From Terrimonas sp937888905 (GTDB lineage Bacteria > Bacteroidota > Bacteroidia > Chitinophagales > Chitinophagaceae): a DNA stretch of 64,000 nt. Under the pieces are notes generated by a model, which worked only from the letters and a program-made list of their open reading frames with translations, ran no database searches and was not told the origin of the DNA. Made by a program: the position numbers and the translations under genes. The stretch is taken from assembly GCA_937888905.1 (NCBI GenBank), contig CALATA010000014.1:248001-312000 (forward strand), read 5' to 3'. Below are positions 34,252-42,081 of the stretch, piece by piece. Position 1 is the first letter of the stretch. Each line of letters starts with the position of its first letter.

Positions 34252-36672
34252 TTACCTATTTTTCCATTTCAGTAGCAGGCTATTGCTGACTACACTTACG
34301 CTGCTGAGTGCCATTGCCGCCCCTGCAATCATGGGGTTAAGCAGGAAGCCATTCACAGGATAAAGGATACCTGCGGCTACCGGAATGCCAATTACATTGT
34401 AAATAAACGCCCAAAACAAGTTTTGTTTGATAGTGGCTACAGTCTGTTTGGACAAACGTATTGCCTGTGGTATCTTGGTAAGGTCTGAGGAGATGATGGT
34501 CATCTTGGCAACATCCATTGCGATATCGCTGCCTTTGCCCATTGCGATACTTATATCGGCTGTTGCCAAAGCGGTGCTGTCATTAATGCCATCGCCTACC
34601 ATCGCCACTGTTTTACCCTGCTGTTGCAGTTCTTTCACAAAATCGGCTTTGTGCTGTGGCAATACCTCGGCCTTGTAATGCCTGATGCCTGTCTGCTGTG
34701 CAATGGATTTTGCGGTAGCTTCATTATCCCCGGTCAGCATATACAGGTCAATGCCCATATCCTGCATTTCTTTGATGGCCTGCACTGATGTGTCTTTAAT
34801 CTTATCGGCTATGGCAATGACAGCAAGAGCTTGTTTGCTGTTTGCAAACCAGATAACGGTTTTGGACTGTTTGCCCCATTCTTCAGCTTTGTCTTGTAAT
34901 TCGCCGGCAATGGCAATCTTGTTTTCTGCCAACAGCTTTTTATTACCTACAAAATAGGTTTCGCCGTTGTGATTGGCTTTTGCCCCTTTACCCGTAATAC
35001 TGTCGAACAGGGACAAAGAGGTAGGCCGTACCCCTTCAAAGTGTTTTGCCACTGCTTCTGCCAATGGATGCTCCGATTGCTTTTCAATGCTCAACAGCAC
35101 ATTTTGGGCAGCATCATCATTATTCAGCCATTGGATGCCGGTCACCTGTGGTTTTCCTTCGGTAATGGTTCCCGTTTTATCCAGTACGATGGCATTTATT
35201 TTCTTGGCCAGTTCGAGGCTTTCCGCATCTTTAATGAGGATACCCTTTTCAGCCCCTTTGCCTACACCCACCATGATAGCCGTAGGCGTGGCCAGTCCCA
35301 ATGCACAGGGACAGGCAATGACAAGTACGGTGACGGCTGCCAGTAATCCCTGTACGATCCCGTTATCGCCACCCAGCACCAGCCATAGCAAAAAGGTCAG
35401 GATGGCAATGCCCATGACAACCGGAACAAAAATGCCTGCAATTTTATCTACCAATTTCTGAACGGGCGCTTTGCTTCCCTGAGCATCCTGCACCATTTTG
35501 ATAATGTGGGCAAGCATGGTCTCTTTACCTACTTTCACTGCTTTAAACTGGAAGCTGCCTTTTTGGTTGATCGTTCCTGCAAACACTTTCTCGTTTTCAT
35601 TTTTAAGTACCGGGACCGGCTCGCCGCTCAGCATGCTTTCATCCACATACGAACTGCCTGATGTTACCATACCGTCTACAGCAATTTTTTCACCGGGCTT
35701 TACCAGTATCACATCACCCGCGTTTACCTCTTCAATGGCGGTCTGCTTTTCTGATCCGTCGGCCTGGATCACCATTACGGTTTTAGGTTGTAAGCCCATC
35801 AGTTTTTTAATGGCCGATGATGTATTTCCTTTGGCCTTTTCTTCCAGCAATTTCCCTAACAGGATAAATGCTATGATAACGGCCGCGGCTTCAAAATATA
35901 CGTGCGCATGCAACCCTCTCTGATGCCAGAAGTCAGCAAACAGCATATTGAATACGCTGAAGATATAGGCGATCCCCGTACTTAACGCCACGAGCGTGTC
36001 CATATTGGCGGAACGGTGTCTGGCCTGTTTCCAGGCATGGATGAAGAAATCCCTGCCCAGCCATGCAACAACAGGCGTAGCGAATGCCCACATGATCTGG
36101 TTAGCATAAGGTATATCCATGAAGAACATCCCGATCACTACAACAGGTAAAGACAGGATGATTGCCCATACGGTTTTAGTCTTCAGCTTGCTGAAGTTTT
36201 GGGCGTGGATGGCTTCCAATGTTTCGTGCTGCCTGGTTTCATCTTCAATCAGTAAATCGTAACCTACGGATTGTACTGCTTTTTGCAACTTTGAAGCGCT
36301 GGTCATATTCGGGAGATATTCCACGGTAAGATTCCCGGTTGCAAAGTTGACGGATGCACTGACCACGCCGGGTTGGTATTTTACGATACTTTCAGCGCTT
36401 CCCGCACAGGATGCACAGGTCATGCCCAGGACAGGGAACGCTCCTTTAGCAGTGGTAATGTTATACCCGAGATCCTTTACTGCCTTCACCGCTTCGGGTA
36501 TTGCCTCATGGTCATTTACCATTATGGCGGCCCTGCGGTTGTTCAGCTCTACTTTATGGGTGGTGATCCCCTTGACTTGTGCCAGCCCCTTGTCAACGAT
36601 GGATGCGCAATGGTCACTCTCTACGTTTTCCAAAGGCAGATAGATGATTTCTTTATTATTATCTGTCGCCAT
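34252..36672 (-). CDS. copA: CopA-type Cu(I)-exporting P1B ATPase
   Basis: An 806-residue pump from the ATG at 36672 (MATDNNKEI); an upstream Met at 36699 would add nine residues but lies within the expected transcription start. Two N-terminal HMA-like domains: the first (~10-75) has lost CxxC (ESDHCAS), the second (~80-150) has GMTCASC. Then eight membrane helices, SGEP, CPC (IACPCALG), DKTGTITEG, and GDGINDSTAL. CPC identifies the P1B-1 Cu(I)/Ag(I) group. It would export cytoplasmic copper delivered by CopZ. Length agrees with two-domain CopA proteins. Confidence 0.93.
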   Translation of the reverse strand: MATDNNKEIIYLPLENVESDHCASIVDKGLAQVKGITTHKVELNNRRAAIMVNDHEAIPEAVKAVKDLGYNITTAKGAFPVLGMTCASCAGSAESIVKYQPGVVSASVNFATGNLTVEYLPNMTSASKLQKAVQSVGYDLLIEDETRQHETLEAIHAQNFSKLKTKTVWAIILSLPVVVIGMFFMDIPYANQIMWAFATPVVAWLGRDFFIHAWKQARHRSANMDTLVALSTGIAYIFSVFNMLFADFWHQRGLHAHVYFEAAAVIIAFILLGKLLEEKAKGNTSSAIKKLMGLQPKTVMVIQADGSEKQTAIEEVNAGDVILVKPGEKIAVDGMVTSGSSYVDESMLSGEPVPVLKNENEKVFAGTINQKGSFQFKAVKVGKETMLAHIIKMVQDAQGSKAPVQKLVDKIAGIFVPVVMGIAILTFLLWLVLGGDNGIVQGLLAAVTVLVIACPCALGLATPTAIMVGVGKGAEKGILIKDAESLELAKKINAIVLDKTGTITEGKPQVTGIQWLNNDDAAQNVLLSIEKQSEHPLAEAVAKHFEGVRPTSLSLFDSITGKGAKANHNGETYFVGNKKLLAENKIAIAGELQDKAEEWGKQSKTVIWFANSKQALAVIAIADKIKDTSVQAIKEMQDMGIDLYMLTGDNEATAKSIAQQTGIRHYKAEVLPQHKADFVKELQQQGKTVAMVGDGINDSTALATADISIAMGKGSDIAMDVAKMTIISSDLTKIPQAIRLSKQTVATIKQNLFWAFIYNVIGIPVAAGILYPVNGFLLNPMIAGAAMALSSVSVVSNSLLLKWKNR

Positions 36673-36694
36673 ATTTTGCTGCTTTATTGAATAA

Positions 36695-36758
36695 TGCAAA
36701 TTTGACCATAATGCCAGTGGCTACTATTACGAAATTTTGGAATTGATTTATAAAATTT
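36695..36758 (-). promoter_or_regulatory. Copper-type promoter block upstream of copA
   Basis: Minus-strand order: AAATTTTATAAAT, then CCAAAATTTCGTAATA, a 21-base spacer beginning GTAGCCAC, and AAATTTGCA 23 bases before the copA ATG. It matches the copZ block at 33018-33081 in sequence and spacing, pointing to one regulator for both genes. Candidate regulators in the window are the HMA-AraC protein (52083-52670) and factors elsewhere. Confidence 0.55.
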
Positions 36759-36826
36759 CAGGGAACAGGATTAACCTGTGCCAGGGATACTGTTCGCTGC
36801 CATTCCATTTCATGCGGCCAAAGCAA

Positions 36827-36860
36827 AAACAGGCTGATCCGCAGGGGAAACAGCCTGTTT
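36827..36860 (-). terminator. Rho-independent terminator after the TonB-receptor fragment
   Basis: AAACAGGCTG (36827-36836) and CAGCCTGTTT (36851-36860) form a 10-base stem with a 14-base loop. On the minus strand it is followed by TTTTTGC, and it starts 19 bases past the stop at 36880, closing the iron-type operon. Confidence 0.75.
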
Positions 36861-36879
36861 GTTTTAACTTCTTCACTGG

Positions 36880-37500
36880 TTACCAGTTAAAGTTCAGTGG
36901 CACGTTTATTTTGAAGCCAAAATTCCTGCCCATAGCAAATACACCCTGCCTGCCGGTAACATTGTTGACCGCCAGATATTTGAAACGGCTCAAATGGTTC
37001 TGATAGGCAATGTCGCCAAGATTGTTCCCGGTTACACTCAGGGTAAAAAGGGTTCTGCCTTTGCTCACAAAATCAGCAGCTACATTGACCCCGACCAGCC
37101 AATAGCCTGGTGTGGCCGTTTCTGTGTTGTATCCCGTAAAGGCATTGTTCTGTGCAAAATTGTAATCGCTTTCAATGCCTACGTGGAGATTACGGACCAC
37201 ATTGCCCTTGTGCAAAAAGTCACCCCCAAGCGATGTGATCAGGCGTGCGGCAGGCACGAAGGGGATATTATCCGAACCGTCCAGCGCCTGCGCAAATTTA
37301 CCCCGTGTATAAGAGAAGGTATTTTTAAAATGCAGCCAATCCAGGGGATGCGGGTGGATGGCCAGGCTTAATTCTGCCCCGTACAGGCTTGCTGTCTGCT
37401 GGGCGAACCGATACAGGTTCAACTCGTCGCCGCTTTCAGGATCTGTTATCGTAGAGTCGCCACCAGTGCTGTTGGGTACACGCTCCTTGGCAGGGTTGTG
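36880..37500 (-). pseudogene. C-terminal remnant of a TonB-dependent receptor
   Basis: The open frame (206 codons) encodes only the end of a TonB-dependent outer-membrane receptor. Diagnostic text: TITDPESGDELNLYRFAQQT, ASLYGAELSLAIHPHPLDWL, a run of amphipathic strands, and the closing GRNFGFKINVPLNFNW with terminal Trp. The plug, TonB box and most of the barrel are missing. Upstream the frame meets a TAA at 37501-37503, and it overlaps the end of the truncated porin by 55 bases in another frame. This is the scar of a deletion joining two genes, not a functional receptor. Confidence 0.8.
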
Positions 37501-38336
37501 TTAAAGTCAACTGCAAAAACATCAACGCGACGCTTATAGTCCACAATATTGCCATCATCCTTAAAATTGTTGTAGGCACCTCCCATATAGGACAATCCTA
37601 ATTCGCCAATTTTATTGTTACGGGCCGCTATCTTACCGGTGAACAAAGGTTCTCCACTGGCGGTTTCTTCAAACCGATCCGTATTTTCTTTGGAGGCGGG
37701 CAGGTAGGTCTTATTCTGTTCGTTATTGATAATGCTTCCGTCAAAACCACCGGAAACGTAAGCCTCGTAACCGAACATCCAGTTACCGCTATATTTTTTA
37801 CCGTATAACCCAAAGCCTGCGTTACTCCAGGTAGCGGGAAGCATTTGCTCCATCGCAATCGGCCGGTCGGTAAACTCCCACTTAGGACCGTCATGATTCT
37901 GGTTAAAACCACCGATAGGATTTACAATGATACCGCTCCTGAGATTCAGCAAGGGATGAAACTCAAAATCCAATGCGGCAAACTCTATATCAAACTCTTT
38001 GTCAGCAGGCTCAAACTCGATCTCTGATATAAACTTGATACGTTTTGAAATGCTGGAAGCTATAAAGACCGTAAGCCTCCTAAACTGGAATTGATGGCCG
38101 TCACTAACGCCGTCTTCACCCATGTGCTGCCAGTTCGCTTCCATGTAACCGCCTATTGAAACCGGTAATTTGTTGGCTACTAAAAATGGGCGATTGTAAA
38201 CGGCATCCATATTCATGGTTTTGGTTATCGTGTCTTTAGGGACACGCCGAAACAAACTGGAGTCTACCTGTGCTGATGCTGAAAGCAAACAGCCTACATG
38301 AAGCATGAGCAGGATAAGTTTTTTTTTATTGTTCAT
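37446..38336 (-). pseudogene. Porin truncated at its C-terminus by a deletion
   Basis: A 296-residue product with a signal peptide (~1-22, ending ASAQ) and porin-like strands (GGYMEANWQHMGEDGVSDGH; KFISEIEFEPADKEFDIEFA; GPKWEFTDRPIAMEQMLPAT), as in Bacteroidota porins of iron-type operons. It loses its family pattern after VDVFAVDFNTTLP and then reads ~15 out-of-frame residues of the adjacent TonB-receptor gene to a TAA, so the last third of the barrel is missing. It overlaps the Rieske stop by 4 bases (ATGA), so it was once coupled to that gene. Probably non-functional. Confidence 0.75.
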
Positions 38337-38776
38337 TTTGCCAAAGAGATTTTGATTTGGTTGTTATCAATAGTAACCGGCAGTGTTCGCAGGTGCTTTG
38401 CGGCGGGGCCGTTGCTTACATTTCCCCTGTTGTCAAATTCACTTCCATGTGCAGGGCATTGCAGTTTATCACCGAACACCTGCAACTCTGTGCCCTGGTG
38501 CGTACATTGCATCCATAAAGCGGAATAATCGTTATCAGAAAAGCGAAACACGCAAATGGGATACTGGAGCGCGTCATTCTGTATCACCACATATTTTTTT
38601 GCGGCAGATTTTTGCGTATTCTTTGTGTCAAAAGCACTGAACGGTATGGTGATATAATCCTGCACAATGTTTCCGGGAATTGTTTTAGAGGCAGCGCAGC
38701 TTTCCAGCAGCGAAGCCATTACGGTGCCGCTTATGCAAGCAAATCCGCATTGTTTTATAAATTTTTTTCTGTCCAT
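38333..38776 (-). CDS. Rieske [2Fe-2S] protein
   Basis: A 147-residue exported protein with a lipoprotein-type signal (ending LLESC). The cluster motifs are CTHQGTEL (~92) and CPAHGSEFD (~108), i.e. C-x-H...C-x-x-H, giving a Rieske iron-sulphur centre. It lies 1 base from the di-haem oxidoreductase stop and overlaps the porin start, so it probably transfers electrons with the di-haem protein in the periplasm. Length is typical of stand-alone Rieske ferredoxins. Confidence 0.88.
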   Translation of the reverse strand: MDRKKFIKQCGFACISGTVMASLLESCAASKTIPGNIVQDYITIPFSAFDTKNTQKSAAKKYVVIQNDALQYPICVFRFSDNDYSALWMQCTHQGTELQVFGDKLQCPAHGSEFDNRGNVSNGPAAKHLRTLPVTIDNNQIKISLAK

Positions 38777-38777
38777 T

Positions 38778-39977
38778 TTACAGCGATTTCAAAAATCTGA
38801 TGAGTGCGTCTTTATCGGCCTGGTTCAGGCTGGTATAATTGGTCCTGGCTTTTGTTGCTTCGCCGCCATGCATTTCAATGGCCTGTTGTATGCTGGTGGC
38901 CCGCCCATCGTGCATCAGGTAGAATTTGCCACCCTGCGCATTGGGCGACAGTCCCAATCCCCATAATGGAGGGGTACGCCATTCGTATGATTTTGCCGAG
39001 CCTTCCGTATAGCCATCATCCAGGCCCGGCCCCATGTCATGAAGCAACAGATCGGTATAGGGGTGAAATTCTTTGTAGGCTATTGATTCAATAGGCGAAG
39101 GCCCCGTTTTTAAGGTGGGTTTATGGCAGCTTGCACAACCAATGGTGGCGAACACCTGCCCGCCCTGAATGACCTGTGGATCATTCTGATCACGCTGGAT
39201 GGGCGCTTTTAAAGTTTGGAGGTAAAAACCAATATTGTTTAGCTCCTGGGTGGAGATCTCCGGGTCAATTTCTTTCCCGGAATAGACATCTATGGGTCGG
39301 TAGAGGGATGCAATGCCCATATCCTGTGAAAATGCATCAGCAGCCTGTGCCAGCAGGTTATAAACGCTGGCTTTTTTACCAAAGCGGCAAATGTATTTGC
39401 CACCCTGCGTGATCGCATTGGCGGGCGGGGTAACGAAAGAGGGAATGGTGTACCAGTTTGGCCTGCCGGATATTCCGTCGCCGTCTGCATCATTTGGATC
39501 AGCCATTGCAAGTAAGTCAGCATCGGGAACGGCTTCCAGGAAACCCAGGCCGGTTACAGCCGGCGGCGTTAATTTACTAAAGGTGGCTCCGGCGGGTATC
39601 TGTTCCGGCTGATAACCGGGAATGGCCCTGTTCTGTAGCTGCGGGCCTCCCTGATCCAGGAAGTGATTACCGGTTTCATCGGTCTGGCCAAAGCGGGTCA
39701 GCGTGGTGAATGGATGCCCCTTTCCATCGCCTGCATGGCAACTTCCGCAACTGGTGGCGACAAAAACCGGCCCCAGCCCTTTTTCTACTGTAAAAATTTC
39801 GTCATTAAAGGTTTGGTCACCTGAACGAAAACGTTGGCTTTGCTCATAATTGAGTCCTTCTACCGGGCCGTCGAGCAGCGAGTCTTCCTTCGGGGTTGCC
39901 GGTTCCATCTTGGAACAAGCCTGAATGACAGCAATAATAGCAGCAAATATGCCAATGGTAATGTAATATTTTTTCAT
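38778..39977 (-). CDS. Di-haem oxidoreductase (thiol-oxidoreductase family)
   Basis: A 399-residue lipoprotein (signal ending IQAC, Cys ~21) with two c-type haem sites: SCGSCHAGDGKGHPF (~76-90) and IGCASCHKPT (~276-285). Other family marks are RFGQTDETGNHFLDQGGPQL, LGFLEAVPDADLLAMADPND and WRTPPLWGLG, with ending FYLMHDGRATSIQQAIEMHG. This family occurs in iron-acquisition operons with imelysin and porins. It is the first gene of the leftward operon, divergent from the DtxR-type regulator, and has an operator at 40017-40030. Confidence 0.88.
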   Translation of the reverse strand: MKKYYITIGIFAAIIAVIQACSKMEPATPKEDSLLDGPVEGLNYEQSQRFRSGDQTFNDEIFTVEKGLGPVFVATSCGSCHAGDGKGHPFTTLTRFGQTDETGNHFLDQGGPQLQNRAIPGYQPEQIPAGATFSKLTPPAVTGLGFLEAVPDADLLAMADPNDADGDGISGRPNWYTIPSFVTPPANAITQGGKYICRFGKKASVYNLLAQAADAFSQDMGIASLYRPIDVYSGKEIDPEISTQELNNIGFYLQTLKAPIQRDQNDPQVIQGGQVFATIGCASCHKPTLKTGPSPIESIAYKEFHPYTDLLLHDMGPGLDDGYTEGSAKSYEWRTPPLWGLGLSPNAQGGKFYLMHDGRATSIQQAIEMHGGEATKARTNYTSLNQADKDALIRFLKSL

Positions 39978-40016
39978 TAGCCTAAAATTAAAAGTTCATT
40001 ATACAAAAATATAAAG

Positions 40017-40030
40017 TTAGAATCTTCTAA
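40017..40030. promoter_or_regulatory. Candidate DtxR/MntR operator, copy 1
   Basis: TTAGAATCTTCTAA is a 14-base palindrome (extended by G/C to GTTAGAATCTTCTAAC, 40016-40031), 40 bases before the di-haem oxidoreductase start. The second copy near the regulator promoter has the same TTAG-N6-CTAA plan. The intergenic location and pairing suggest control of both directions by the neighbouring metalloregulator. Confidence 0.6.
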
Positions 40031-40059
40031 CAAAATTATTTTTGATAGTTCTTCCCTTG

Positions 40060-40073
40060 TTAGAATAACCTAA
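40060..40073. promoter_or_regulatory. Candidate DtxR/MntR operator, copy 2
   Basis: TTAGAATAACCTAA shares TTAG-N6-CTAA with copy 1 and lies 11 bases before TACCTTTG, between the -33 and -7 regions of the regulator's own promoter. Occupancy would repress the regulator, giving autoregulation. Confidence 0.55.
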
Positions 40074-40083
40074 GTCTTTATGC

Positions 40084-40091
40084 TACCTTTG
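40084..40091 (+). promoter_or_regulatory. Bacteroidota -7 promoter element of the metalloregulator gene
   Basis: TACCTTTG matches TAnnTTTG exactly and is 20 bases before the ATG at 40112, implying a short leader. A GGAGG immediately abuts the ATG, too close for normal Shine-Dalgarno use, which Bacteroidota rarely rely on anyway. Confidence 0.55.
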
Positions 40092-40111
40092 CCGATGAAT
40101 ACATATGGAGG

Positions 40112-40783
40112 ATGAATACACATACCGAAGAGAATTACCTGAAAGCCATTTTTAACCTCTCTGCTACCAAAGGAGAGGCGAATGTGAATGAACTGAGCAG
40201 GCAACTGGATATAAAAATGCCTACCGTCAACAGCATGATGAAAAAACTGTCGGACAGAGGGCTGATTATTTATGAAAGTTACAAGCCGGTGCGGCTTACC
40301 ACGAAAGGACAAAAGGAAGCGGCAATGATCATCCGTAAACACCGGCTAACTGAAATGTACCTGGTGGAAAAAATGGGCTTCGGATGGGACGAAGTGCACG
40401 ATATAGCAGAACAGATAGAACACGTACAATCGCCGGAGTTCTTTGCTAAAATGGATGAACTGCTGGGTTATCCCAAAGTAGATCCGCACGGCTCGCCCAT
40501 ACCGGACCGGAACGGTAAAATGGAATGGACGGAATATCATAAACTCAATGAGTGCAAGCCCGGAGATACCGTCATTTTTAAGGCGGTTACCCACTCCTCA
40601 GATGATTTTCTGAAATTCCTCAATACCCGCGAGTTGTTGCTGGAAACGGTGATAAAAGTAATATTCATTGAATCATTTGATGGAACCATAACCGTTGAGT
40701 ACAATAAAAGAAAACAGGAACTGCTCAGCAATATTGTTTGTGACAAAATACTGGTCAGCCATAAAAAAACCAGGTCGGTCTAA
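40112..40783 (+). CDS. DtxR/MntR-family metal-dependent regulator
   Basis: A 223-residue regulator. Residues ~1-60 form the winged helix-turn-helix (MNTHTEENYLKAIFNLS, MPTVNSMMKKLSDRGLI). The dimerisation/metal domain (~65-140) contains RKHRLTEMYLVEKMGFGWDE, EQIEHVQSPEFF and DPHGSPIPDRNG, classical metal-site and hinge motifs. A C-terminal ~75 residues resembles the SH3-like FeoA-type domain (LNECKPGDTVIFKAV). Metal is Fe(II) or Mn(II). It is divergent from the di-haem/Rieske/porin operon and flanked by matching palindromes, so very likely its repressor. Confidence 0.9.
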   Translation: MNTHTEENYLKAIFNLSATKGEANVNELSRQLDIKMPTVNSMMKKLSDRGLIIYESYKPVRLTTKGQKEAAMIIRKHRLTEMYLVEKMGFGWDEVHDIAEQIEHVQSPEFFAKMDELLGYPKVDPHGSPIPDRNGKMEWTEYHKLNECKPGDTVIFKAVTHSSDDFLKFLNTRELLLETVIKVIFIESFDGTITVEYNKRKQELLSNIVCDKILVSHKKTRSV

Positions 40784-40797
40784 GCTACAGACCGACC
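40773..40797 (+). terminator. Hairpin over the regulator stop codon
   Basis: GGTCGGTCT (40773-40781) and AGACCGACC (40789-40797) form a perfect 9-base GC-rich stem with a 7-base loop, embedding the TAA stop. No T-run follows, but a stable stem at the 3' end between convergent genes suits transcript termination or 3' protection. Confidence 0.55.
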
Positions 40798-40854
40798 CGG
40801 GCAAACTGATACCTCCTGCCAAAACAATAAATTACTATAAAAGGGAATAGCGCA

Positions 40855-40868
40855 GGCGCACCAGCGCC
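40855..40868 (-). terminator. Hairpin after the Cus operon
   Basis: GGCGC-ACCA-GCGCC forms a 5-base GC stem and lies 1 base past the stop at 40870 of the last adaptor gene. With the hairpin at 40773-40797 it separates the convergent transcripts. Short T-rich sequence follows only loosely. Confidence 0.4.
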
Positions 40869-40869
40869 A

Positions 40870-42081
40870 TTAATGGTCATGCATCTTGCTTGCTCCCTTT
40901 TTTAGGATAAACTCACTGCTCAGCAGGTAAGCGCCATCGGTCACCACTACTTCTCCGGGTTGCACGCCTGATGTAATTTCAATCCATAGTGCATTTTCAC
41001 CACCGGTTTGTACCATCCTCGGTTCAAACTTTCCGGCACCGGTTTCTACCCAGACGTGAGCGCCTTTCCCGTCATGAATGACTGCATCCACCGGCAAGGT
41101 GACGGCGCGGGATGTATTGGCCCCAGGTAGTTCCACCACGGCCTGCATGCCTGCTCTTAACTGGTTGTGCAGGTTGGGTATATTGCCCCTGATCGTGAGC
41201 AATTGGCTGCCTTCCTGTAAGGCCGGTGCGATAAATTCCACCCGCATTTTTTGCGGTTCGTTCTCAAAGCCGCCTACGGTCACATTTACCAGGTCACCCG
41301 TTTTTACCAGGCTTGCTTCGGCAGGATACAGATCTGCTTCTACCCAGATGTTATGGTAGCCTTCCAGGCTCATAATGGCGGAACCTTCCGCTACATATTG
41401 CCCTTCGGTAACCAACACTTCAGCAACAATACCATCTGCCGGAGCCATATAGGTTAGGTAAGGACTGGTCTTTTTGCTGGTTTTTAATTGTTGTACCTGC
41501 GCTTCACTTTGATCATAGAGCAGCAATTTCTGCCGGGAAGCTTCCAGGAGTTGCTGAAATTTTTTGTCTTCCGGAAACTGTGATGCCTGCGCCCCGGCAA
41601 CCAGGTATTCCTGTTGCAACGCTGCGAGTTGTTCTGAATATATCTTATACAAGGGCTGCCCTTTACGCACGGGAACGCCTGTCTCTTTTACATACAGTGC
41701 TTCTATTCTGCCCGCTGTCCGGCTGGATATCATATCCGTTTGTGAGGGGTTTACGGCAAGCCTGCCGTTTAGTTGTTTAAAGGAGGAAAAGGAACCCGTT
41801 CTCACGGTATCTGTATGGATGTTTCCCAGCATCTGTTGCGGAACGCTAAGCGTTAAGAAATCACCGGCATTGGTCTTATCAAACGGAACCAGGTCCATTC
41901 CGCAAATAGGACAGCTACCAGGCTTGTCGCTTACGATCTGCGGGTGCATGGGGCAGGTATAGGTTTGTTTTTTGGTGGTTTCCGTTTGTGTTTTCGTGTC
42001 CTTGTTTTTACACGAACCCAAGCCCAACATGGCGATAGCGGCAAGCAGGAAAACGAAGAGGAGATTTATTTTCTGGTTCAT
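40870..42081 (-). CDS. cusB: CusB-type RND periplasmic adaptor with metal-binding head (adaptor 2)
   Basis: A 403-residue lipoprotein (signal ending LGSC, Cys ~24). A CPMHPQIVSDKPGSCPICGM module (~43-62) precedes a membrane-fusion-protein core: a lipoyl-like segment (GRIEALYVKETGVPVRKGQP), a helical hairpin (~150-205) and its return half (LTYMAPADGIVAEVLVTEGQ), then beta-barrel domains. It would link the CusA pump to CusC and collect periplasmic Cu(I)/Ag(I). Its start overlaps the stop of adaptor 1 by 4 bases (ATGA). Confidence 0.88.
   Translation of the reverse strand: MNQKINLLFVFLLAAIAMLGLGSCKNKDTKTQTETTKKQTYTCPMHPQIVSDKPGSCPICGMDLVPFDKTNAGDFLTLSVPQQMLGNIHTDTVRTGSFSSFKQLNGRLAVNPSQTDMISSRTAGRIEALYVKETGVPVRKGQPLYKIYSEQLAALQQEYLVAGAQASQFPEDKKFQQLLEASRQKLLLYDQSEAQVQQLKTSKKTSPYLTYMAPADGIVAEVLVTEGQYVAEGSAIMSLEGYHNIWVEADLYPAEASLVKTGDLVNVTVGGFENEPQKMRVEFIAPALQEGSQLLTIRGNIPNLHNQLRAGMQAVVELPGANTSRAVTLPVDAVIHDGKGAHVWVETGAGKFEPRMVQTGGENALWIEITSGVQPGEVVVTDGAYLLSSEFILKKGASKMHDH

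Noticed and set aside
40107..40111. GGAGG as a functional ribosome-binding site
   Set aside because: It abuts the ATG with no spacer, and Bacteroidota seldom use Shine-Dalgarno pairing.
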